Assembly: GCF_001625695.1 (NCBI RefSeq) | Contig: NZ_AUXY01000035.1 | Coordinates: 124,001-188,000 of the forward strand | Length of the DNA: 64,000 nt | Direction of reading: 5' to 3' | Source of the DNA: Pseudoalteromonas luteoviolacea H33-S | Lineage (GTDB): Bacteria > Pseudomonadota > Gammaproteobacteria > Enterobacterales > Alteromonadaceae | Shown: piece after piece, positions 37,053-46,703 of the stretch | How positions within the stretch are numbered: the stretch's first letter is position 1 | Layout: each line of letters starts with the position of its first letter | Notes under the pieces: model-generated | What the model was told of the DNA's origin: nothing | The model's database searches: none | Seen by the model: only the letters and a program-made list of their open reading frames with translations | Made by a program: the position numbers and the translations under genes

Positions 37053-40000
37053 ATGACAGCTGCGCTTATTTTGGTTGCCCTGAGTTATATTGGCCTACTT
37101 TTTTGGCTGGCCAATTGGGGAGATAAACATACGCCATTGGCACAAAAGATAAGCCATCACCCCTTTGTCTATGCGCTTGCGCTGGGGATTTATTGTACAT
37201 CATGGACATACTACGGTTCAGTTGGTACCGCCGCTGCCAGTAGCTGGCACTTCTTCCCCATTTTGCTTGGGCCCGCGCTACTGTTTTTATTTGGTCACGG
37301 CTTTTTACGTAAACTAATATTGGTCAGTAAAAAGCAAAATATCACCACGATTTCAGACTTTATCAGTGCCCGTTACGGCAAAAGACAAATGACTGCGGTT
37401 ATGGTCACACTCATCGCCTTGCTTGCGACTATTCCTTACATTGCACTGCAACTCAAAGCGTTGGCCAACAGCTTCGAACTGCTGCGTCAAAATGATGAAG
37501 TCTCAGGCGCGATATTGGCATTGATCGGCACCTTAATGATGGCACTGTTTGCTATCTTTTTCGGCGCACGAAAGGTCGATGTTACAGAATACCGCTCAGG
37601 GCTCATGTTAGCGGTTGCATTTGAGTCTATCATTAAACTACTTGCCCTTATCGCCGTTGCATATATTTCAATCCAAGCCCTATTTTTGCAAAGCGATACT
37701 CATTCAATTTGGGCGCATTGGCGCGACTTTGATTTCGCTAACTTTAACTTTATTGGCCAAACGCTAATGGCAGCAGCTGCCATCATTTGCCTTCCTAGAC
37801 AGTTTCACGTCACCGTTGTAGATAACCAAAACAGTAACCATTTAAACACCGCAAGGTGGGCGTTTCCGCTATATTTAATGTTGATTGCTTTGATGATCAT
37901 TCCCATCGCAAGCGCCGCAATACACCCGGGTATTGGTCAAGGGATAGCCGCAGACAGCTTTGTTTTAGGCCTACCGCTCAGCATCGACTATCCTGTGATG
38001 TCTACGTTCGTATTTATTGGTGGTCTCTCTGCGGCAACAGCCATGATTGTTGTTGCAACGTTGACGCTAAGTACCATGCTGTCAAATGATATTGTGCTAC
38101 CTTTACTGCTGAAAAGGCGATTTAAAAAGAGCTTGTTAACCAATAACTACAAGTCACAAATACTGCTTGTTCGACGCTTTATTATTGGTGCTATTTTATT
38201 ACTTGCTTATTGGTATCAGCAATGGTTTGGGCATGGCGCAGCGCTTGCCAGTATGGGACTAGTTGCCTTTTCTTTAGTCACCCAATTACTACCAGCCATT
38301 GTCGGGGGATTGTATTGGCGCAAAGGCCATGCCTATGGCGTATATGCAGGGCTACTCGCGGGACTCATTTGTTGGGCACTGTTTTTATTACTGCCCATTA
38401 TCTCTTCACCCGAGTTATTGGATTACCAGACTCAGCAAACCATAGTCACACGAGGCACCTTGCTCGCATTGCTTGCCAATATCAGCTGTTACATTAGCTT
38501 TTCTTTAGGGGCTCACGAGCGCCTGATCGATAAACTGCAAGCTACCGCATTTGTGAGACCCAAAGAGCAAGCTGCTTTAGCTAAAAAACTAAATAAAGAA
38601 GTCAAAGCCACTGTCTATGACTTTAAAGTCCTATTGCAAACTTTTTTAGGTATTCAGCGCAGTCAGCAGTTACTCGGACACTATGCCCTCAACGAAGACA
38701 TTGATGAAAATAATGCGTCGCCAACCCCTGATTTCATTAACTTTTGTGAGCGTGCATTAACTGGTGTGCTTGGTGCGTCGTCAGCACAAGCCCTGATCCA
38801 CGCAGTATCCTCAGGCAAGCAAATGGCGTTTGAAGAAGTTGTCACCTTTTTTGATGAAACAACACAAGCGCTACAATTTAACCAGAACCTTTTATTTACC
38901 TCACTGGAAAACCTGAGTCATGGTATCTCAGTCGTAGATAAAGACCTAAAGCTTGTTGCTTGGAACAAGCGTTATCATGAAATGTTTGAATACCCTCAAG
39001 GTTACCTGCAAGTAGGTCAAGATATTGAAGAGATTATCCGCTACAACGCACAGCGCGGTGAATGTGGGCCCGGCGCATTAGAAAAGCTGGTTGAAAAGCG
39101 TGTGCAGCACCTCAAAAATGGCACCCCCCATCACTATATACGGCACAGAGAAAATGGACAGGTTTTTGAAATGACAGGTAACCCGCTGCCTGGCGGTGGC
39201 TTTGTTACTAGTTTCTCTGATATCACTATGCACATGGCCACGCAAAATGCACTTGAAGAGATCAACATGGACTTGGAAAATCGCATTGAAGCCAGAACAC
39301 TTGAAATACGTGCAATAAACCAAGATTTAAAAGCCCAAATCGCAACTCGAGAAAAAATAGAGCAAGATCTTGTCAGTGCAAAAAAAGAAGCCGAACGCGC
39401 AAACGACAGTAAAACGCGATTTTTAGCCCTTGCCAGTCACGATATCCTTCAACCGCTGAATGCTGCAAGGTTATACCTTGGCGCCATTGATGAGCAGCAG
39501 ATCCCTGATACACAAAAGAGTAACCTCAATAAACTGGGTGATAGCTTGGACTCAACCGTCCACCTCATGTCCTCGTTACTCGATATCGCCAAGCTAGAAC
39601 AAGGTGCCATGCAGCCCACTCCGAAGCACTTTAACCTCAAGGATATTATTAAACCTTTAGTCAATGAATACGCCATTATCTGCCAAGACAAAGGGCTCAA
39701 GCTGAGAGTGCGAAACGCTGAGCATATTGTACATAGCGACATTACTTATTTACGCCGTGTAATTCAAAACCTAGTATCAAATGCGGTTAAATATACGGAT
39801 TCTGGCACCGTGCTTATTGCCTGTCGCAAACGCGCACATAGCTTGCGTATTGAAGTGTGGGATACAGGTCCTGGGATCTCGCAACTTGAACAAGAAAAAA
39901 TATTTACTGATTTTTATCGCATTGAATCCGGGGATAACCGCGGCGTCGGGCTAGGCCTGGGCGTTGTAAAGCGCCTCTGTGATTTAATGAGCATTCCTCT

Positions 40001-40472
40001 ATCCATGCACTCAAAGCTATCAGCAGGCAGTCGCTTTTGTATTGAAGTGCCATTGGGCGAACAACAACATGTACAAGCAGACAGCAAAGTGAGACCGTCA
40101 AAGAATAAAAGGCAGCTCTCTGTTATAGTAATTGATGATGATCCTAACAACTTGGCGGCGATGTCCAGTCTATTGGATAAATGGCAGCTCCAACACTCAG
40201 TGTTTGCACAAGTCGATGATATACTCGCCTATGCAAAAAGCCATAAAGCACCCGATGTATTACTGGTTGATTATCAGCTTGGTACTGAATGCGACGGAGT
40301 CACGTTAATCGCAACTCTCAGAGAAATTTGGCAACATGACATTCCCGCAGCCCTCATAACCGCAGTGCGCGATCAATCTTTGAAAGCTCAGGTTAAAGCG
40401 AAACAAATACATTACCTAACTAAACCATTAAAACCAGCCAAGCTCAAAGCACTACTGAATCACTCCCAGTGA
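37053..40472 (+). CDS. crbS: Hybrid sensor kinase with sodium:solute symporter domain, CrbS-like
   Basis: A 1139-residue membrane sensor. The N-terminal ~480 residues are a 13-helix SSS-type transporter domain, then a linker resembling the STAC element (about 490-620), a PAS domain (about 625-735; GISVVDKDLKLVAWNKRYHEMF), a coiled coil, HisKA with His796 in ASHDILQPLN, HATPase (NLVSNAVKYTDSG, GVGLGLGVVKRL) and a C-terminal receiver with Asp1073 in LLVDYQLG. CrbS proteins sense acetate or related states and act with CrbR on acs in Vibrio and Pseudomonas. AGGA precedes the ATG by six bases. The cognate regulator is probably the gene beside acs. Confidence 0.9.
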   Translation: MTAALILVALSYIGLLFWLANWGDKHTPLAQKISHHPFVYALALGIYCTSWTYYGSVGTAAASSWHFFPILLGPALLFLFGHGFLRKLILVSKKQNITTISDFISARYGKRQMTAVMVTLIALLATIPYIALQLKALANSFELLRQNDEVSGAILALIGTLMMALFAIFFGARKVDVTEYRSGLMLAVAFESIIKLLALIAVAYISIQALFLQSDTHSIWAHWRDFDFANFNFIGQTLMAAAAIICLPRQFHVTVVDNQNSNHLNTARWAFPLYLMLIALMIIPIASAAIHPGIGQGIAADSFVLGLPLSIDYPVMSTFVFIGGLSAATAMIVVATLTLSTMLSNDIVLPLLLKRRFKKSLLTNNYKSQILLVRRFIIGAILLLAYWYQQWFGHGAALASMGLVAFSLVTQLLPAIVGGLYWRKGHAYGVYAGLLAGLICWALFLLLPIISSPELLDYQTQQTIVTRGTLLALLANISCYISFSLGAHERLIDKLQATAFVRPKEQAALAKKLNKEVKATVYDFKVLLQTFLGIQRSQQLLGHYALNEDIDENNASPTPDFINFCERALTGVLGASSAQALIHAVSSGKQMAFEEVVTFFDETTQALQFNQNLLFTSLENLSHGISVVDKDLKLVAWNKRYHEMFEYPQGYLQVGQDIEEIIRYNAQRGECGPGALEKLVEKRVQHLKNGTPHHYIRHRENGQVFEMTGNPLPGGGFVTSFSDITMHMATQNALEEINMDLENRIEARTLEIRAINQDLKAQIATREKIEQDLVSAKKEAERANDSKTRFLALASHDILQPLNAARLYLGAIDEQQIPDTQKSNLNKLGDSLDSTVHLMSSLLDIAKLEQGAMQPTPKHFNLKDIIKPLVNEYAIICQDKGLKLRVRNAEHIVHSDITYLRRVIQNLVSNAVKYTDSGTVLIACRKRAHSLRIEVWDTGPGISQLEQEKIFTDFYRIESGDNRGVGLGLGVVKRLCDLMSIPLSMHSKLSAGSRFCIEVPLGEQQHVQADSKVRPSKNKRQLSVIVIDDDPNNLAAMSSLLDKWQLQHSVFAQVDDILAYAKSHKAPDVLLVDYQLGTECDGVTLIATLREIWQHDIPAALITAVRDQSLKAQVKAKQIHYLTKPLKPAKLKALLNHSQ

Positions 40473-40478
40473 TTCAGT
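40454..40478. other. Stem-loop across the crbS / GGDEF convergent ends
   Basis: ACTGAATCACT (40454-40464), loop CCC, AGTGATTCAGT (40468-40478): a perfect 11-base stem that contains the crbS stop codon and ends at the first base of the opposing gene's stop. No T-run follows on either strand, so it may protect 3' ends or help factor-dependent termination. Confidence 0.6.
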
Positions 40479-41530
40479 TACAACGCGAGTTTTATTTGGT
40501 TTCGCCCGGCGGCTTTCGCTTGATAAACAGCTTGATCTGCTGCTTTTAGTGATTGGCTAAAGGGCATATTTAGATTTACGCTGGCGACACCGATACTGAC
40601 CGTAAAATGAATAATGTCACCTTCATACTGAACCTCTAACGCTGCGGCTTTTTCCTTGAGCCGCTGCGCTACATTCATTGCCAACGCAACTTCTGTCTCA
40701 GGTAGCAAAATGATAAATTCTTCACCACCTAACCGGCACACGCAATCTTCCGTGCGCACCAATGAATTACAACACTGAGCAAATTGCTTTAACACTTCAT
40801 CGCCACCATCATGGCCGTATTTATCATTGATCAACTTAAATCTATCTAGGTCAATCATTAACAAGCTGAGTGGCCTATCCGCGCGTTGATGGCGACTCAT
40901 TTCACTCTTGGCATAATCCATGACATAGCGGCGGTTATTCAGTCCTGTTAAGACATCCTGAAATGCCATCTCCGTTAAGCGCTGCTGCATTTGCCATAAC
41001 TCATGTACCAATAGCCTACGGCTGCAACAATCAGCAATAAGCTCCGTCGCAACTACCTCCCATTGCAACCAATTTCTGGGTTCAAAACGCCCTTCACAGC
41101 ACACCACTCCAATGGCTAAACCATTTTGAAAAATCGCGGCATCCAGTAAAGCGCAGATCTGCTGTGGTACTAAATAACCATCCGTAAATTCACTGGTTCT
41201 CGCATCTGTCATCGCATCATTTGCAGAGATTGTCTCGCCATTGATAATAGCGCGAAAGTAATTAGGATAATCTTGCACTGCGAGTTCAGGCAAAGGTCCA
41301 GTTATCAACCCATTCCAATCTGTATTAGCGTAATTAATTAATTTACTTGGCTTAGCGGCATCATCGAACAACCACACTGATACGCGGCTAACATTCAATA
41401 GCTCTTTCGCTTCAAGCAAAATATCTGACAAAAATTGTTGGTGGCCGACAGATACATCGACCTCTTTTGATAAGACTCTTCTAAGCCTCTGTGTGACATG
41501 TGTTAGCTCATTATGTCTATTGTTAGACAT
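40478..41530 (-). CDS. GAF-GGDEF diguanylate cyclase
   Basis: A soluble 350-residue protein: GAF sensor domain (about 20-170) and GGDEF domain (about 185-350). The active loop is GGEEF in RLGGEEFIILL, with an intact RxxD inhibitory site (RTED) five residues before it, and the substrate/metal residues MIDLDRFKLINDKYGHDGGD. It should make cyclic di-GMP with product inhibition. I prefer ATG 41530 (AAGG upstream); an in-frame GTG at 41572 adds 14 residues. Convergent with crbS; any functional link is unknown. Confidence 0.9.
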   Translation of the reverse strand: MSNNRHNELTHVTQRLRRVLSKEVDVSVGHQQFLSDILLEAKELLNVSRVSVWLFDDAAKPSKLINYANTDWNGLITGPLPELAVQDYPNYFRAIINGETISANDAMTDARTSEFTDGYLVPQQICALLDAAIFQNGLAIGVVCCEGRFEPRNWLQWEVVATELIADCCSRRLLVHELWQMQQRLTEMAFQDVLTGLNNRRYVMDYAKSEMSRHQRADRPLSLLMIDLDRFKLINDKYGHDGGDEVLKQFAQCCNSLVRTEDCVCRLGGEEFIILLPETEVALAMNVAQRLKEKAAALEVQYEGDIIHFTVSIGVASVNLNMPFSQSLKAADQAVYQAKAAGRNQIKLAL

Positions 41531-41895
41531 ATCACCTTCATACTCTTTCACATCTACAGCCAATGTTTTCACCCAAATACATCTAGTTTATGTACTCAGT
41601 AACCTTTATTTACGGTCACATGTAATAATGCGTAGCCTGTACTCTTGCAGCTTAAATCGCTGTTTTCAATTCAACAAAATTAAATCAATTGGCGCAATAC
41701 TATTGGCTACCTCAACTATTAATAATACGCCGATAAGATAAAAAAGCACTTTATTTATCCCATTTAAGGTACTCACATAAAGATAAAATATTTTGAATCA
41801 AAAAATGCCTTTTTAAAATTTCATTTAGCCGCTCACCGTCTAACCCAAACTCGTTGTTTTATTTATAAATTACGCAGTATCGGTTATTGCCAAAT
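41531..41895. other. Intergenic region before the GGDEF gene
   Basis: About 365 AT-rich bases between the GGDEF gene start and the panP-like terminator. It presumably holds the GGDEF promoter. I see no ORF with a ribosome binding site and no repeat. Confidence 0.4.
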
Positions 41896-41921
41896 AAAAA
41901 GGAGCCAGCTGGCTCCTTTTT
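41896..41921. terminator. Terminator at the end of the PanP-like gene
   Basis: AAAAAGGAGCCAGCTGGCTCCTTTTT, 26 bases in all, a perfect palindrome with A and T tails. It overlaps the stop codon (41920-41922) of the decarboxylase. Confidence 0.9.
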
Positions 41922-43551
41922 ATGTCGTTAAATATTTGCTTAAGTATTTTTTCAAAATAGGATCATGCTGAGCCATTTCCCTTTGCTCTTCTAAAATCTC
42001 ATTGAGCATTTGATAAGACGTTAATGGGTTTGCTAAGACAACACGAAACACCACAGTAGGTTGATTGCCGTACTGTTCTGGTGTCAGCCTTGTTCTGGAT
42101 ACAAATGATCGGCCAGTTTCACGTTGGCGCTTTTGCATACTTGCAGTAAGACGATTTAACGCAGCGTATATATCCAGCTTTTCCTGTTCATCAACGTTAA
42201 GCAATGCTTGTTTAACTTCTTTTGGCACATAACGATATGTCAGTAAGCAAAGTTCAGGTTGAGAAATCAGCTCAAAGTCATCTTGCTCAGCAATTAAGTT
42301 AGCAAAGTACTGAGCTTTTTCTATGCTCTGATCAATGAGCATCTCATACCCTTTGCGACCAATCACCTGCAAGCATGCATGAACAAGCATTGCCATACCT
42401 GGTCGGCTACCCTCAAGTGTATGGCTTCCTAAATCTTTTGAGCCTTTACGTAAAATATATTCAGCGTGATGCTCAATCACATCTGTTGCTGCTGGGTCTT
42501 TGAATAGCACGATGCCGGCACCCATTGGCACATACATTTGCTTATGCGCATCAATGGTGACTGAATCTGCTTTTTCAATGCCCGACAATAAGTGCCTGTA
42601 GGTATTGGACAGTAATGTTGCGCCTCCCCATGCAGCATCTACATGGAAGTGACAGTCCAGTTCTTCACATAACGCAGCCATCTCATGTAATGGGTCTATG
42701 CTGCCGGTCTCAGTGGTGCCCGCAACGCCAACAATGGCCATCACCTTGATCCCTTGCGCTTCAAGCTCGAGTGCTTTTTCACGCATGGCATTCATATCCA
42801 CTTTATTATTTTGATTGGTGCGAATAGCAATGAAATTATCACGGCCGATACCAAGTACATCAGCAGCTTTACCAAGAGAGTAATGACCACGCTCAGATAC
42901 CAGTACCGCAAGGCCTTTATAGCCATAGTGCATCATGGCTGCAAACATGCCTTGCGACGAAATCCCTTTAAATTCACCATCAGGTTTCAACAAGCGGTTT
43001 CGCGCAATCCACAATGCGGTAATATTGGCAATCGTTCCGCCAGAGCAAAACGCACCTAACGCATTCTTGGCGCTGTGCATCCACTTTTCATAAAAGGCTT
43101 CATCTTGACCATAAGTCAAATGGTGCATCATACCTAACACTTGGCGCTCAAGGGGTGTGAATGCCTTGGACGTCTCAATCTTAACCAAGTTTTGATTCAA
43201 ACCGACCATTAGCTTTGACAAAGGCAATAAAAAGTGTGGCAATGCCGACGTCATATGACCAATAAAGCTTGGCGACGCGGTATGCACCGAGTGTGCGACC
43301 AACTGCTCCATAATATCTTGAGCATAATCAGATACAAAAGTAGGCTCTTCTGGAATTGCCGCTGATTGAAAGTCTTTCTCTATCTCATGCAGGGGCTTTT
43401 CAATTGCAGCAATATTCTCGTTCAGAAAACCCGCAAGATTGTGAGAGATCTCTTGTTCTATTTTACTGAGTGTAGAGCCAGGGGCTTCCGGTACGGTAAA
43501 GATTCGCATCAAGCTTTCTTCAGAAGCGACTGCACAACGCTTTGGACCCAT
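41920..43551 (-). CDS. panP: PLP-dependent aspartate 1-decarboxylase-like protein (PanP-like)
   Basis: A 543-residue group II PLP-dependent decarboxylase. The Schiff-base lysine is Lys337 in TIDAHKQMYVPMGAG, preceded by HVDAAWGGATLLS (PLP-binding Asp) and FCSGGTIANITAL. It closely resembles the family proposed (TIGR03799-type) and shown in Vibrio fischeri to make beta-alanine from aspartate in species lacking PanD. The panBC operon here indeed lacks panD. I start at ATG 43551 with GGGA six bases upstream. Related glutamate or aromatic amino acid decarboxylases are the alternative, and substrate cannot be read from the sequence alone. Confidence 0.82.
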   Translation of the reverse strand: MGPKRCAVASEESLMRIFTVPEAPGSTLSKIEQEISHNLAGFLNENIAAIEKPLHEIEKDFQSAAIPEEPTFVSDYAQDIMEQLVAHSVHTASPSFIGHMTSALPHFLLPLSKLMVGLNQNLVKIETSKAFTPLERQVLGMMHHLTYGQDEAFYEKWMHSAKNALGAFCSGGTIANITALWIARNRLLKPDGEFKGISSQGMFAAMMHYGYKGLAVLVSERGHYSLGKAADVLGIGRDNFIAIRTNQNNKVDMNAMREKALELEAQGIKVMAIVGVAGTTETGSIDPLHEMAALCEELDCHFHVDAAWGGATLLSNTYRHLLSGIEKADSVTIDAHKQMYVPMGAGIVLFKDPAATDVIEHHAEYILRKGSKDLGSHTLEGSRPGMAMLVHACLQVIGRKGYEMLIDQSIEKAQYFANLIAEQDDFELISQPELCLLTYRYVPKEVKQALLNVDEQEKLDIYAALNRLTASMQKRQRETGRSFVSRTRLTPEQYGNQPTVVFRVVLANPLTSYQMLNEILEEQREMAQHDPILKKYLSKYLTT

Positions 43552-43846
43552 TGTTATTCCCAATCACAAATAGAGTAGATAAGTGCGCTTGCGCTGATAT
43601 TACGCCTGACAGGCACATCCACCTTACTAATTTATTACGAAATCACTAACTCTACTTTAAAGTTGCAGGAAAGTCTTTAAATGCAGTGTAAAAAAATAAA
43701 CTTGCCCGCTATTTTCTGCATAAATAAACAAAATGAAAGTTTTCAGGTACAAAAAATGTGCGCAATCTGCTAAAAACTTTGTAAACTTTAAACCAAAGAT
43801 ATAAAATTTGTAATATTATTTAACGCTACAAGCAACAGGAACTGCA
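43552..43846. other. Divergent promoter region, panP-like / GGDEF-EAL
   Basis: 295 AT-rich bases between two divergent genes. Nothing specific recognised beyond AT-rich promoter-like DNA. Confidence 0.4.
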
Positions 43847-45736
43847 ATGACTAAATGGAACTTGGCTCATCGTACCCTTTCTTTAACTTGGGTACTCATT
43901 GGCTTTATTATCTTTGTCATCTCTCTTGTCGGATACGTTTACTACACCTATCAAAGTAGTAAAGCGACAATCATGAGTGAAATAGATGAAAAGTTACGCA
44001 TCGCGGCACATAGCGCAAATTTGTTTGTCGGCTCCAACTACCACGACAACTTGGCAAACTTATCTCTTACTGAATACAAAGCACATAGCGAACAACTGAC
44101 AAAGCTTGCCCAATCTATTGGCGTAGAGTACGTCTACTCAATGGTTTACGACTCACCCCATGTGCGTTTCACAGCCTCCAGTTATACAGTCGATGATGTA
44201 GCCAAAGGTCATATCACCCAATTCAAAGATATCTATGAAGAAGCCACCACAAGTAATAAAGGGGCCTTTTTATCAACCACTGAAGTCTTTGAGATCTCCT
44301 CGGATAAATGGGGACATTTTAAAACAATATTCGTGCCTCATATTACTCCCAATGGACAGATTTACCTCACAGGCGCAGACATTACGATTTCACATATAGA
44401 AAGTCAGCTGCAAGAAAATGTCACTCAGGCTGCGCTTTCAGCGAGCTTTTTCTTCTGTATTGCTTTGCTTGTGGCTGGCACTTATATACTTGTTTACCGT
44501 CGCACTCTAACAACTGATGCCCGTACGGGTTTTGCCAACCGTTTAGCGCTTGAGCAAGACTTAGACAATGCAAAAAGGTCGCACTTGAGCCTCGCGATTA
44601 TCTCTATTTGTGAGCTTGAAGAAATCATCAGCTTTTATGGCGCAGGCGTCGGTGACAAAGTCATTCAAAATGTAATGCGATACTTTCAAAACCTAACCAC
44701 CCCCTTTAAAGTGTATCGTTTGGCCACCTCAAAACTGGTGTTACTCTGTGATACGCCAAATGGTGAGCACTATTTAAATAATTTAATTTCTGAGTTTCCA
44801 TTTTCAAGGCCCATTCTTAATGAGCCCATGCTATACATTCAACTAAAAGCAGGTATAGCACGCGGCAATAAAGGCCTGCTACTCGAGAATGCCTTCATCG
44901 CATGCAGACAAGCTCAGCAGCTTCATCAAACTACCTACATATATGGGCAGCAAACACAGAAAACCAAATTACTGCAAGAGTCTAATTTAGCCATTGCAAA
45001 AACGGTGCAAAGTGCTTTTGACCAGCATAGGATCATTCCTTATTTCACCCCAAGGGCCAGTATTAATGATCAGCAAATTGTCCAGTACCACTGCGCCCCG
45101 AGGGTACTGACAGAGCAAGGCGTTATATTAAAATCTCAAGCCTTTGGGGAAGTAATTAAGCACTCTCGTCTCAACTCGCAATTAACCAAGCAAATGCTTG
45201 AGTTGTGTGTCGCACAATTTAGAAAAACCAATGTTGCTTGGAGTTTAGCACTGACTCCACAAGACTTGCGTGACCCGCAAATGATGGAGTGCATTACTCA
45301 AGCAATTAACCGCTACCCGCAACCTAATTTAATCACTTTTGAATTGGACGAACAGGCGCTGATCAGTCAATTTAACGATATGACGGCAATCATCAGTATT
45401 TTACGTGCTAAGGGCGTAAACATATTAGTGAATTCACGCAATAGTGGCCTGCTCACTATTAGTCGCATACTTAAAATGTCTATCAATGCAGTTAAACTGG
45501 ACGAAAAGCTAATTGAGCAGCTAGCAGATAACCCTCAAGTTAAAGGGCTAGTGAAGCATATTGGCGAGCAATGTAAAAACAGCCAGATCTCCTTGATTGT
45601 TTCTGGGATAAAAAACCAAGCGCAATTAAATCAATTAGCTGGTACACATATTACGCTTTTTGAGGGGGAATTCATTGGTGCAGCGGCACCGCACATTAAA
45701 GAAGGAACCGCTCGAGTGCAACTCAATGAGGCCTAG
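43847..45736 (+). CDS. Membrane sensor with degenerate GGDEF and EAL domains
   Basis: A 629-residue protein: TM1 (about 13-32), a periplasmic Cache-like domain (about 35-195), TM2 (about 205-222), a GGDEF-fold region (about 225-365) and an EAL-fold region (about 390-625). Neither active site survives: the GGDEF loop reads LATSKLVLL, the metal-site aspartates are gone, EAL is HCA (QYHCAPRVL) and the DDFGTG loop is NSRNSG. It probably binds a ligand outside and acts by protein interaction or cyclic di-GMP binding, not catalysis. Divergent from the panP-like gene. Confidence 0.82.
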   Translation: MTKWNLAHRTLSLTWVLIGFIIFVISLVGYVYYTYQSSKATIMSEIDEKLRIAAHSANLFVGSNYHDNLANLSLTEYKAHSEQLTKLAQSIGVEYVYSMVYDSPHVRFTASSYTVDDVAKGHITQFKDIYEEATTSNKGAFLSTTEVFEISSDKWGHFKTIFVPHITPNGQIYLTGADITISHIESQLQENVTQAALSASFFFCIALLVAGTYILVYRRTLTTDARTGFANRLALEQDLDNAKRSHLSLAIISICELEEIISFYGAGVGDKVIQNVMRYFQNLTTPFKVYRLATSKLVLLCDTPNGEHYLNNLISEFPFSRPILNEPMLYIQLKAGIARGNKGLLLENAFIACRQAQQLHQTTYIYGQQTQKTKLLQESNLAIAKTVQSAFDQHRIIPYFTPRASINDQQIVQYHCAPRVLTEQGVILKSQAFGEVIKHSRLNSQLTKQMLELCVAQFRKTNVAWSLALTPQDLRDPQMMECITQAINRYPQPNLITFELDEQALISQFNDMTAIISILRAKGVNILVNSRNSGLLTISRILKMSINAVKLDEKLIEQLADNPQVKGLVKHIGEQCKNSQISLIVSGIKNQAQLNQLAGTHITLFEGEFIGAAAPHIKEGTARVQLNEA

Positions 45737-45754
45737 CGATTATGGCCTCACCCA

Positions 45755-46429
45755 TTAAGTTTGGTTTAAATTAACCACTAAGCGAGTACTGGATTGGCCA
45801 CTGGCCCAGTACTTACGCTCAAATGGCGTGATTGCGTGCTCACTTTCATACGCCTCAGCGTCAACTGTAATGCCCGCAAGCTGCAGTGCTCTTGCGAACT
45901 CCTCGACATAAATAGACCAATTACTTCTCACTTCAAGTACACCGCCAAGCTTAACAATAAAAGGAAAAACAGCGGCACCATGCCAACGCCTTTGAATATG
46001 CTTGGCTTTTGGCCATGGGTTTGGATACAACAAATAATGGTGACTAGGCTGCCAATTAGCTTCATAAGCCAAGCGCCAAAAATCATTTAAATCGGCTTGC
46101 ACCAATATATACTGACCGTGCTCATCTTGCTTGTACTCAACATCGTGTTTATCAAGGCGATGCGATGACTTATCAATACCAATCACCAAGGCATCGGAAT
46201 GACGCTTAGCCAAGTTTGCGGTACTCTCACCAACGCCACAGCATGAATCTAAAATAATAGGACCTGAAAAAGCCTGTACTCTTTCATTAACCTCATTAAA
46301 CGCGCTTAAGGTGTGCTCAGCAATGGGCTTTTTGAACTCTGCACGTAAGTGCTTTTGAACGATTTCGTCGAGCTTTTCATGTAGTCCAGTCTGATTTGTC
46401 GTGATATTTCGAGAGTTTGCGTCAGCCAT
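45755..46429 (-). CDS. TrmB-like SAM-dependent methyltransferase
   Basis: About 224 residues. The SAM-binding motif is ILDSCCGVGESTANLAKRH, followed by the TrmB-family block YPNPWPKAKHIQRRWHG. Canonical TrmB methylates G46 of tRNA, but this copy departs from it in the motif (YPNPW, not FPDPWHK) and has a long N-terminal extension, so it looks like a paralogue whose substrate is open. I start at ATG 46429; an ATG at 46441 is in frame and neither has a strong ribosome binding site. Convergent with the GGDEF-EAL gene. Confidence 0.75.
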   Translation of the reverse strand: MADANSRNITTNQTGLHEKLDEIVQKHLRAEFKKPIAEHTLSAFNEVNERVQAFSGPIILDSCCGVGESTANLAKRHSDALVIGIDKSSHRLDKHDVEYKQDEHGQYILVQADLNDFWRLAYEANWQPSHHYLLYPNPWPKAKHIQRRWHGAAVFPFIVKLGGVLEVRSNWSIYVEEFARALQLAGITVDAEAYESEHAITPFERKYWASGQSSTRLVVNLNQT

Positions 46430-46504
46430 GTTACTTATCATATTGCATTTGAATGGGGCAATTTTAAAAGCTTATAGAGCAAAGTAAATAGTAAAAGATA
46501 AAAA

Positions 46505-46640
46505 GGCTTAGGAGGTGAACGACCTTGGGTACTGCTTTAAAAGCACGTAGAGTTCCCATAAGAACAAAAAAGCCGACAAGCAGAGCTTATCAGCTCGATA
46601 AAACTAGGTGGGGAAGCCATCACAAGACTCGGTAAACCCG
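46505..46640. other. Structured non-coding segment downstream of the orphan peptide
   Basis: A run of potential hairpins with no protein signal. GGCTT (46505-46509) pairs with AAGCC (46570-46574) around TTGGG-TAC-TGCTT (from 46525) folding on AAGCA-C-GTA-CCCA (to 46558); then GAGCT-TATC-AGCTC (46583-46596) and TCGG-TAAA-CCGA near 46629-46641. On the minus strand GGCTT is followed by T-rich DNA (AAGCCTTTTTATC), so it could be the 3' end of the peptide transcript or a small RNA. I could not match it to a known RNA. Confidence 0.35.
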
Positions 46641-46703
46641 ATCTGTGCGCGCCAGTCTAGCTATCTATTGATTGCCAATTGGATTCTACTCAATATATGA
46701 CAA

